DNA of 38,259 nt, from the NCBI GenBank assembly GCA_029219285.1, contig JAQXTC010000052.1, positions 1 to 38,259 of the forward strand. Direction: 5' to 3'. A program made the translations under genes and the position numbers. Positions 1 to 7,630 of the stretch are shown here, one piece after another. Position 1 is the stretch's first letter. The number at the start of each line of letters is the position of its first letter. The notes beneath the pieces were generated by a model. The model did no database searches, was not told where the DNA came from, and saw nothing but the letters and a program-made list of their open reading frames with translations. The DNA comes from Clostridiaceae bacterium (GTDB lineage Bacteria; Bacillota; Clostridia; Clostridiales; Clostridiaceae).

Positions 1-279
1 TGATATGTACTCTTCTTTAACACTGTATTTAAAGAAACCTCTTAAATACTTTATAATTGAGTTTATATATACTTCTGATCTTCCAATGGATTGCAGATAG
101 CTTATGTACTGTTTTAAATATATAGGCATCATGTCTTCTATCTCTTCAATTCCAAACTCCCTTTTGCAGTAAGTAAAAAATTTAAGAGATGAATTATAAC
201 AAGTCTTAATAGTTCTTTCACTATAGTTTCTAACCTGCATGTCATACCTATATTCCTTTAATAAATCTTCCAAAATCAA
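1..279 (-). CDS. Tyrosine recombinase/integrase, N-terminal SAM-like domain (3' end outside window)
   Basis: My minus-strand translation from TTG(279): (M)ILEDLLKEYRYDMQVRNYSERTIKTCYNSSLKFFTYCKREFGIEEIEDMMPIYLKQYISYLQSIGRSEVYINSIIKYLRGFFKYSVKEEYIS, open to the window edge. Resembles phage-integrase SAM-like N-terminal domains. RBS GGAGGTG at 286-292. Not in the ORF track. Confidence 0.75.
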   Translation of the reverse strand, partial: MILEDLLKEYRYDMQVRNYSERTIKTCYNSSLKFFTYCKREFGIEEIEDMMPIYLKQYISYLQSIGRSEVYINSIIKYLRGFFKYSVKEEYIS

Positions 280-281
280 AA

Positions 282-334
282 AAGACACCTCCAATATCAA
301 TACACACTATGTATATCAATATTGAAAGTGTCTT
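282..334 (-). terminator. Long hairpin (25 bp stem, 3-nt loop) followed by T-run; likely yebC terminator and/or RBS-sequestering leader of the integrase gene
   Basis: Every position p in 282-306 pairs with 616-p in minus-strand RNA (Watson-Crick or G.U), then UUUUUU. Confidence 0.8.
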
Positions 335-395
335 CAAATAAATTTGTATACCATTATCAAATGATTTTTTCTAGTTCAGAATACCTCTGAACGCC

Positions 396-1133
396 CTATT
401 CTTCCCATCCTTCAGGGAATTCAGCATTGTGGTAAACATTTTGAACGTCATCATCTTCATCAAGTAAGTCTAACATCTTTTGGAACTTCTTAGCATCATC
501 TTCATTAATTGCAGTATATGTATCTGGAATCATCTTAACTGCTGCTTCTAAGAATTCAACTCCTTCTGCTTCTAAAGCTTCTCTAACTGCTGAGAAATCT
601 TCTGGAGTTGTAGTTACAACAAATACTTCATCTTCTGCTTGGAAGTCTTCAGCACCAGCATCTAGAGCCATCATCATCATTTCATCTTCGTCTCTATCTG
701 CTTTTTCTATAACTATTTCACCTTTTTCTTGGAACATGAAGCTAACGCATCCTGAGTTACCCATGTTTCCGCCACCTTTAGTGAATGCATTTCTTACATT
801 GGCAACAGATCTATTTCTATTATCAGTAAGAGTTTCAACAATTACAGCTACTCCACTTGGGCCATAACCTTCATATACAATTGTTTCATAATTTACTGAA
901 TTCATTTCTCCTTCAGCTTTTTTTAATGCTCTAGTAATATTATCATTAGGCATATTGGCTGCTTTAGCTTTTGCAATTACATCTCTAAGTTTTGCATTGT
1001 TTTCTGGCTTAGCTCCACCTTCTTTTATTGCTATAGCTAATTCTTTACCTATTCTAGTAAAGATTTTTCCTCTTTTAGCATCTGCTTTACCTTTTTTGGC
1101 TTGAATGTTATGCCATTTTGAGTGTCCTGACAT
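396..1133 (-). CDS. yebC: YebC/PmpR (TACO1) family protein
   Basis: [32 protein letters not shown] is the family signature; full-length 245 aa. Confidence 0.95.
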   Translation of the reverse strand: MSGHSKWHNIQAKKGKADAKRGKIFTRIGKELAIAIKEGGAKPENNAKLRDVIAKAKAANMPNDNITRALKKAEGEMNSVNYETIVYEGYGPSGVAVIVETLTDNRNRSVANVRNAFTKGGGNMGNSGCVSFMFQEKGEIVIEKADRDEDEMMMMALDAGAEDFQAEDEVFVVTTTPEDFSAVREALEAEGVEFLEAAVKMIPDTYTAINEDDAKKFQKMLDLLDEDDDVQNVYHNAEFPEGWEE

Positions 1134-1208
1134 GTGTATTCCTCCTATTCTTCATTTCTTAAAACTCTTAAAATTATATCACATATAATAAGGAAATAAA
1201 AGACATCT

Positions 1209-1856
1209 TTACATTTCCTTATACAGCCTATTTTCTTCCTTAAAGTAAATCCCTTCATCACTCTTCTCAATAATCACCTTACCATTAGTACATTCAATAG
1301 TTTCTTTTTCAATATTTTCAGCCACTGCTACTTCTGCTAATATAAAAATCCTAACCTTATCTTCATAAACAGTATCTTCAATATGCCATAAATTCTTTGT
1401 ACATATATATTGGATTTTACCTAACAAATCATAATCGATAGTAAGAGATAACTTTAAACCTTCTACTTTCTCAACAACTCCGGCAGCTTTTAATGCTATA
1501 GAGGCACCTTTTGTATAAGCTCTTGTTAGCCCACCAGTTCCAAGTAGTATTCCACCAAAATATCTTGTAACAACAACTACACAATCTGTGATATTACTTT
1601 TCTTCATTACATCAAGAATAGGAATACCTGCTGTACCTTGTGGTTCTCCATCATCAGAATATCTTTGAATTCCCATGTTTTCACCAATTACATAAGCCCA
1701 ACAATTATGTCTCGCTTGTTTATGTCTTGATTTAATTTCATTTATAAATTCTCTAGCTTCCTCATCATTTTCTACTCTTTTTGCATATCCTATAAATTCA
1801 GACTTCTTTTCTTCAAAAGAATCTTCACCATAATTTCTAACTGTTACATATGACAT
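1209..1856 (-). CDS. yigZ: YigZ/IMPACT family protein
   Basis: KKSEFIGYAKRV...SDDGEPQGTAGIPILDVM...VVVVTRYFGGILLGTGGLTRAY is typical of UPF0029/IMPACT. Confidence 0.93.
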   Translation of the reverse strand: MSYVTVRNYGEDSFEEKKSEFIGYAKRVENDEEAREFINEIKSRHKQARHNCWAYVIGENMGIQRYSDDGEPQGTAGIPILDVMKKSNITDCVVVVTRYFGGILLGTGGLTRAYTKGASIALKAAGVVEKVEGLKLSLTIDYDLLGKIQYICTKNLWHIEDTVYEDKVRIFILAEVAVAENIEKETIECTNGKVIIEKSDEGIYFKEENRLYKEM

Positions 1857-3259
1857 TTGTCTAATTCCTCCCTAATTATTTTAATTCCTTTAATTATCTT
1901 GTCTGAATTAGTTTGAGAAAAGCCAATTCTAAAGGTATTTACACCATCTTCCATATTTCTAAAAAATAAAACTCCAGGTGTTATATACACTCCTCTATCA
2001 GCTAATTTAAAAAACAACTCTTCTGATGAAATGTCATTAGATCTTAACTTTAAATAAAAATTCAATCCACCACCTGGCTTATGATATTCAATAAGATTAT
2101 TCAATTCCTTGTCAATACTTTCCATCATGTTATTATACCTTTTTCTATATTCTTCTTTTTGAAAGGCTATATTTTTTCTCCACTTCCCATCAGAAATGTA
2201 CATTTCTAAAGCTCTCTGCATTAAGCTTGATGTTGTTATATCTGTATTTATTTTTGAATTTTGCATACTCTCTTTAAAACATTTAGGTGAAATTATATAA
2301 CCAATTCGTATACCAGGCAAAAATATTTTAGAAAAACTTTTTATATAAATTACTCTATCATTTTTATCTAATGCTCTAAAAGATTTATAATTTACATCCC
2401 TATCATAAATTAATTCCGATAAATAATCATCTTCTATAATATAAAAATCATATTTTTCTGCAAATTCTAAAAGCTTTATTTTCTTTTCATACGAATAACT
2501 AGCCCCTGTTGGATTTTGGAAATAACTCATGGTATAAAAACATTTAATATTATTTTTCTTAATGACTTCTTCAAATACCTCAATGTTAACTCCGTCATCT
2601 TCCATTGGGACTTCAAAAATATTAGCTTTTCTCCACTTAAATACTGAAATTGCTCCACCATAAGTTGGTTTCTCAACAATTACATTATCATTAATATTCA
2701 AAATTGCTTTAGAGGCAACATCAATCCCTTGCTGGGCACCTGACACTATTAGTATATCTTCAACAGCTACTTTATTTTTCCAGAAAACTTTACATATAGT
2801 TTGTCTCAATCCTTCATATCCAAACTGATGTTGAGATATTAATGCCTCAGCTCCATCTCTATCTAAAACACTATTAATAACTTCTTTAAAATCGTCAATA
2901 GGAAATATAACTTCCTTAGTGGTTTCACCAGTAAAATCTATGATATCTTCCATACTCTCAGTTGTAAGCTTTTTAAAAGTCTTAGAATATTTTCTTCTAA
3001 AACTAGATATAATCTCTTTTCTTTTAGCATATGTACCACTACCAACTTTTTGATATGCATAACCATCATTAACAAGCTTTTTATATGCATTTATTATAGT
3101 TATCTTATTTACACATAAAAATTCAGCATAATTCCTTATTGTAGGTAGCTTTTCCTCATCATCAATTATCTTTTTCTCAATTAATAATTTTATATTATTA
3201 GCAATTTGAATATATTTAGGTATGTCACTTTTAAATTTAACATAAAAACACTTATTCAT
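1844..3259 (-). CDS. MocR-type regulator: GntR wHTH fused to PLP-dependent aminotransferase-like domain
   Basis: N-terminal wHTH (LPTIRNYAEFLCVNKITIINAYKKLVNDGY) plus aminotransferase fold I with YIKSFSKIFLPGIRIGY Lys motif. Overlaps the yigZ start by 13 nt. Confidence 0.9.
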   Translation of the reverse strand: MNKCFYVKFKSDIPKYIQIANNIKLLIEKKIIDDEEKLPTIRNYAEFLCVNKITIINAYKKLVNDGYAYQKVGSGTYAKRKEIISSFRRKYSKTFKKLTTESMEDIIDFTGETTKEVIFPIDDFKEVINSVLDRDGAEALISQHQFGYEGLRQTICKVFWKNKVAVEDILIVSGAQQGIDVASKAILNINDNVIVEKPTYGGAISVFKWRKANIFEVPMEDDGVNIEVFEEVIKKNNIKCFYTMSYFQNPTGASYSYEKKIKLLEFAEKYDFYIIEDDYLSELIYDRDVNYKSFRALDKNDRVIYIKSFSKIFLPGIRIGYIISPKCFKESMQNSKINTDITTSSLMQRALEMYISDGKWRKNIAFQKEEYRKRYNNMMESIDKELNNLIEYHKPGGGLNFYLKLRSNDISSEELFFKLADRGVYITPGVLFFRNMEDGVNTFRIGFSQTNSDKIIKGIKIIREELDKCHM

Positions 3260-3278
3260 TTTTCCTCCAATTTTTATG

Positions 3279-4172
3279 TTATCTTAATATAGAATAAACA
3301 TTTTCATCCAATATCTTATTTCCGTCTTCATCTTTAAATGCTCTTTTTTTCTTTACTATTATCTTTCGTCTATATAATTCTTTTAAGATCTGTTCAATCT
3401 TAATGTTAAACTTTTTGAATTCATTATCATTTAAAATTTCAAAAGCACTTACAAAATCACCTTGCTCTCTTAGATAATTTATTAGTATATCAGATGCTAT
3501 AATTATATTCATATCTATATATTTATTTATATAATTAATAGTTTCTTCTATACTTTCCTTAGAAAGGGATTTAGTAAATAAGTTACGAATTACATCCTTA
3601 AATTCACTATTTATATTAGTGGCCATTGTTAATGAATCTTTGGATACAGTATAACCACTTAGATTTATAAGTAATTTTGAAAAACTATCTAACGCTCTTA
3701 TTAAAACTTCATAAGATGTACTAAGTACATTTCTTTGTAAATACTTTTTGCTTATTCCTAAATCTTTTAATAATCTTCCCAAATATACCAAGTTTGTTTT
3801 AGAACTATTTATACCTATGGAATATCTTGCTTTATTATATATATTGCTAATTTCATTATCTCTACAAAAAACCAATTTAGATGAAATTAGTAAATTTCTT
3901 ATTTTAGTATCAATATTTTCATTTAATTTCAAAAATGCATCTCTATCAAGTAACCTTGAATGAACAGCTATTCCTAAAGATTCTGAATATACATCCCTAA
4001 CAATAGGAAAACCATTTTCATAAATTATAAATAAATCTATATCAGACTCTTCCCATATATCCCCTGAAACAATACTTCCAAAAGTAAAAATAGCCAATAC
4101 CCTTCTATTTTTTTGTAAAGAATTCACTATAGATTGAAATGCATTTTGAAGCTCAACAACAGACTTTGACAT
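3279..4172 (-). CDS. Nucleotidyltransferase-domain protein (pol-beta/MNT-like)
   Basis: FTFGSIVSGDIWEESDIDLFIIY matches GS...DxD of the nucleotidyltransferase superfamily; helical C-terminal region. Confidence 0.8.
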   Translation of the reverse strand: MSKSVVELQNAFQSIVNSLQKNRRVLAIFTFGSIVSGDIWEESDIDLFIIYENGFPIVRDVYSESLGIAVHSRLLDRDAFLKLNENIDTKIRNLLISSKLVFCRDNEISNIYNKARYSIGINSSKTNLVYLGRLLKDLGISKKYLQRNVLSTSYEVLIRALDSFSKLLINLSGYTVSKDSLTMATNINSEFKDVIRNLFTKSLSKESIEETINYINKYIDMNIIIASDILINYLREQGDFVSAFEILNDNEFKKFNIKIEQILKELYRRKIIVKKKRAFKDEDGNKILDENVYSILR

Positions 4173-4264
4173 ACATTATCCTCCCGCTCTTATTCATTAT
4201 ATAATTATATCATATAATAATCATTAATATTTGAGAAACACTTTATAGCTATGGTAATAAAAAT

Positions 4265-4287
4265 TCCGCTTGAATTAATCAAGCGGA
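4265..4287 (-). terminator. Rho-independent terminator of hflX
   Basis: TCCGCTTGA-ATTAA-TCAAGCGGA, T-rich on both exits. Confidence 0.85.
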
Positions 4288-4293
4288 GTTTTT

Positions 4294-6090
4294 TTATAAA
4301 TCCTTAATAATAAATTCTTTACTTTTATTATAAGTTTCTTCATCCATTTCTACTTCCATAAAGGTACCTTCATCTTTGTATTCTTCTGCTAATACTCTGC
4401 CATTTCTGTGCAAGAATGATACAATTTCCCCTTTATTATAAGGAATAATGTATTGAGCTTTTTTCATTTTATAAGGAAGTTTATTTTCTATTAAAGCCAA
4501 CAGTTCATCAAGATTAATACCTTCCTTAGCTGATACTTCTATTATCTCATCATAATATTTAATATTATTTTTAAGGTTTTGTATTTCTTGTTCATCTACC
4601 ATATCTACTTTATTTAATACTAATATAGTTTCTTTATCTCTAGCTCCAAGCTCAGCTAATACCTCTTCTACTGCCTTTATGTGTTCTAATGCATTATCAC
4701 TAGAAGCATCAACCACATGACAAAGTAAATCTGAATATATTACTTCTTCTAATGTAGATTTAAATGCTTCAACAAGATCATGAGGAAGTTTTCTTACAAA
4801 ACCAACTGTATCTGTTAATGTTATTAATCCTTTATTTTGAAGTACAATAGCTCTTGTTGTTATGTCTAAAGTTGCAAATAACATATCTGCTTCAAAAACT
4901 TTTTCTTTCAATTTAACTTCTTTGGAAGAAGCAATATCACAAAGGGAATTCCTAAGTGTTGACTTACCAGCATTTGTATAGCCTACTAATGAAACCTTCG
5001 GAATGCTCTCTTTGTTTCTTTTTTCTCTTTGAACTTCTCTATTTTTTTTGATTTTCTTTAATTCATTATTTAAATCATATATAGTTTCATTAATATGCCT
5101 TCTATCTGTTTCTAATTTTTTTTCTCCAGGTCCTCTTGTACCAATTCCACCACCTGTTCTAGATAAAACTGTACCAAGACCTAAAAGTCTGCTCTTTCTA
5201 TATTTTAATTGGGCAAGTTCAACTTGAATTTTTGCTTCTTTACTCTTGGCTCTTCTTGCAAAGATTTCGAGAATTAAAGTTGTTCTATCTATTACTTTAG
5301 CACCAAGTGTATTTTCTAAATTTCTTACCTGTGAACCTGATAGCTCATCATCAAATATTATTACATTTGCTCTACTAGTTTGTCTCAATGAAGCTATTTC
5401 AAGAACTTTTCCTCTACCTATAAAAAACGCAGGATCTATCTTATTTCTACTTTGGAATACTTTTTGTAATACTGGAATATCACAAGCTTTAGCAAGTTCC
5501 TCAAGTTCATCTAAACTTTCCTTAGTATCAGAACCTACAATTATAGCTTTTTCTTCATCATCTTCAACTATATCATTTTCTCTAATTAAACTTTCAATAT
5601 GTCTAGCATTATCTATTATATCTATTGCTAAAAGCTCTTCATATGATAAATTACTTTTTTCTTCATATATTAATACATCATTATAAACATTTAGCATTCC
5701 TAAAGAAAAATCTGTAATTTCCCCTTCATAAATACCAATTGATATGATAGCATCTAATTTTAATTTTAATAATGCAGATAAATCTAAAGCAGATAAATTG
5801 CATAATCCATTTGGATGTGTATGCACTACTCTTATGCCTGAAAGTCTAGCATCTCTTATATCTAATAATGGAAGTTCAACAGATGATGAATCTCCTATTG
5901 CTACTGAATGAACCTTTCCTTTTCTATCTATAGCAACACTTATTTCTCTTTCAATAGCTGCTGAAACTCTAGTCATTATTGAAACTATTTCGTTACTTAC
6001 TGCTTCATCTTTTGGATTTTTTATATTGTATATCTCTTCTAATTCATTTAAGAAACTTTTCTTAATTCCATCTATATTACCATTAATCAT
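4294..6090 (-). CDS. hflX: GTPase HflX with ~180-aa N-terminal extension containing a JAMM/RadC-like motif
   Basis: FIGRGKVLE, GGIGTRGPGEKKLETDRR, GYTNAGKST, DTVGFVRKLPHDLV and NKVD give HflX; N-terminal HTHPNGLCNLSALD fits HxH-x7-S-x2-D. Confidence 0.95.
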   Translation of the reverse strand: MINGNIDGIKKSFLNELEEIYNIKNPKDEAVSNEIVSIMTRVSAAIEREISVAIDRKGKVHSVAIGDSSSVELPLLDIRDARLSGIRVVHTHPNGLCNLSALDLSALLKLKLDAIISIGIYEGEITDFSLGMLNVYNDVLIYEEKSNLSYEELLAIDIIDNARHIESLIRENDIVEDDEEKAIIVGSDTKESLDELEELAKACDIPVLQKVFQSRNKIDPAFFIGRGKVLEIASLRQTSRANVIIFDDELSGSQVRNLENTLGAKVIDRTTLILEIFARRAKSKEAKIQVELAQLKYRKSRLLGLGTVLSRTGGGIGTRGPGEKKLETDRRHINETIYDLNNELKKIKKNREVQREKRNKESIPKVSLVGYTNAGKSTLRNSLCDIASSKEVKLKEKVFEADMLFATLDITTRAIVLQNKGLITLTDTVGFVRKLPHDLVEAFKSTLEEVIYSDLLCHVVDASSDNALEHIKAVEEVLAELGARDKETILVLNKVDMVDEQEIQNLKNNIKYYDEIIEVSAKEGINLDELLALIENKLPYKMKKAQYIIPYNKGEIVSFLHRNGRVLAEEYKDEGTFMEVEMDEETYNKSKEFIIKDL

Positions 6091-6288
6091 AGTTTCACCT
6101 CACATATATACCTATCATTGCAACTTTCAATTAATTTTATACTATATAAAAAATATTGTAAACATTATTATATTTCAGTAATATACTAGAATTAGTTGCA
6201 AGACAAATTAAAAATATGTAATATTATATATATCATATTTTGATTAACTAAACATTACATACAACATGATGTTGGATCGGAGGAAATT

Positions 6289-6816
6289 ATGGAAAATAAG
6301 AAGCGTAATATTCTTTTATCTAAAGAAACTATCGCTAAAAGAATTGAAGAGCTTGGAAAAGAAATAGCAAAAGATTATACTGGAAAGAAATTATATGTTC
6401 TTTCTTTATTAAGAGGAAGCTTTGTTTTTACAGCTGATCTTGTAAGAGCTATTGACTCAAAAGTAATGGTAGGATTTATGACTACTTCAAGCTATGGTAA
6501 TAGTGAAGAAAGTTCTGGAGAAGTTAAAATAGTTAATGATATCCCTGATAATATAGAAGGCTTTGATGTTTTAATTGTTGATGATATAGTTGATACTGGA
6601 TACACTATGGAATTCATTATCAACCATGTAAAAAAACTTGGTGCAGCATCTGTAAAAAGTTGTGTATTATTGGATAAACCTTCAAGAAGAAAGGCCAATG
6701 TAACACCTGACTATTGTTGTTTCCCAATAGATGATGTTTTTGTTGTTGGTTATGGATTAGATTATAATAACTATTATAGAAATGTACCTTATGTTTTTAA
6801 CTGGGAAGATAAATAA
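6289..6816 (+). CDS. hpt: Hypoxanthine(-guanine) phosphoribosyltransferase
   Basis: PRPP loop VLIVDDIVDTGYT; SLLRGSFVFTADL; RBS ggagg. Confidence 0.93.
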   Translation: MENKKRNILLSKETIAKRIEELGKEIAKDYTGKKLYVLSLLRGSFVFTADLVRAIDSKVMVGFMTTSSYGNSEESSGEVKIVNDIPDNIEGFDVLIVDDIVDTGYTMEFIINHVKKLGAASVKSCVLLDKPSRRKANVTPDYCCFPIDDVFVVGYGLDYNNYYRNVPYVFNWEDK

Positions 6817-6830
6817 ATACTTGTATTTTC

Positions 6831-6857
6831 ACCTACATCTTCAATGAAGATGTAGGT
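6831..6857. terminator. Terminator between convergent hpt and yunB
   Basis: ACCTACATCTTC-AAT-GAAGATGTAGGT then ATTTTT. Confidence 0.85.
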
Positions 6858-6883
6858 ATTTTTCGTATATGTACCTTACTTTA

Positions 6884-7534
6884 CTAGTTATTCTTACTTC
6901 CAAAATCAATAGCTGTATCTGGTATTTTACCAACTATAATTGTTTCTGATACTGGTATTTCACAATTCACCTCTATTTCTTCACTATTTAAAGGGACTAA
7001 AATTCTAACCTTTGCATTTACTTTCAAATAAATTTTATGTCTAGTTTGATTAATTCCAGCGCTCTCAAACTTTGAATCATAGGTTACATTCATATTACCA
7101 ACAGGTTCTATCTTTACCTTCATATTTGGACCTAAATTGTAAATTGCACTATTACCACTCATCCATCCTATAGGAACACTGACCCCTATATTCCCCATTT
7201 CCGTTATCTGTTTATTACACTCTATTGCCAATTCAGACGAAAGATAATTTAACTTTACAGTATTTGCTCTAATAAGACTTATATTTCCTTGACTATCTTT
7301 TTCAATATTCACCATCTCATCATAATTGAATTCTTCTTTAAATAAATTAACACTTGTTTGGCTTATAAGTTCAACTGTTTTTGCTTGTACAATATTTTCT
7401 GACTTAAGTAAGACTGCTGGAAACACTCTTTTATCAAAAACATATAAAAAAATATTAAAAATAACTAAAATGGTAAAAATAACCAATAAGTAGGGTTTTA
7501 CTTTAAATTTTCGCCGTTTTACATAGTATTTCAT
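6884..7534 (-). CDS. yunB: Sporulation protein YunB-like
   Basis: N-terminal TM; VSVPIGWMSGN; KVRILVPLNSEEIEVNCEIPVSETIIVGKIPDTAIDF resembles YunB. Confidence 0.88.
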   Translation of the reverse strand: MKYYVKRRKFKVKPYLLVIFTILVIFNIFLYVFDKRVFPAVLLKSENIVQAKTVELISQTSVNLFKEEFNYDEMVNIEKDSQGNISLIRANTVKLNYLSSELAIECNKQITEMGNIGVSVPIGWMSGNSAIYNLGPNMKVKIEPVGNMNVTYDSKFESAGINQTRHKIYLKVNAKVRILVPLNSEEIEVNCEIPVSETIIVGKIPDTAIDFGSKNN

Positions 7535-7630
7535 ATACCACCTTTGTATTGAGTTATTGATTTAATCATATTATAATTATGCTATAATCTAACATGATAT
7601 AATTAAATATATAAAAATAGGAGGAACTTA

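Noticed and set aside
1-400. Prophage or integrative element at the left edge
   Set aside because: Only the N-terminal part of one recombinase is visible and its neighbours are core genes; no att repeats or phage genes could be identified in the window.
3748-3963. ORF 3748..3963(+)
   Set aside because: Antisense to the nucleotidyltransferase gene; no recognisable motif.
5246-5686. 146-aa plus-strand ORF inside hflX
   Set aside because: Antisense to a well-conserved hflX; composition fits a shadow ORF and no RBS was noted.
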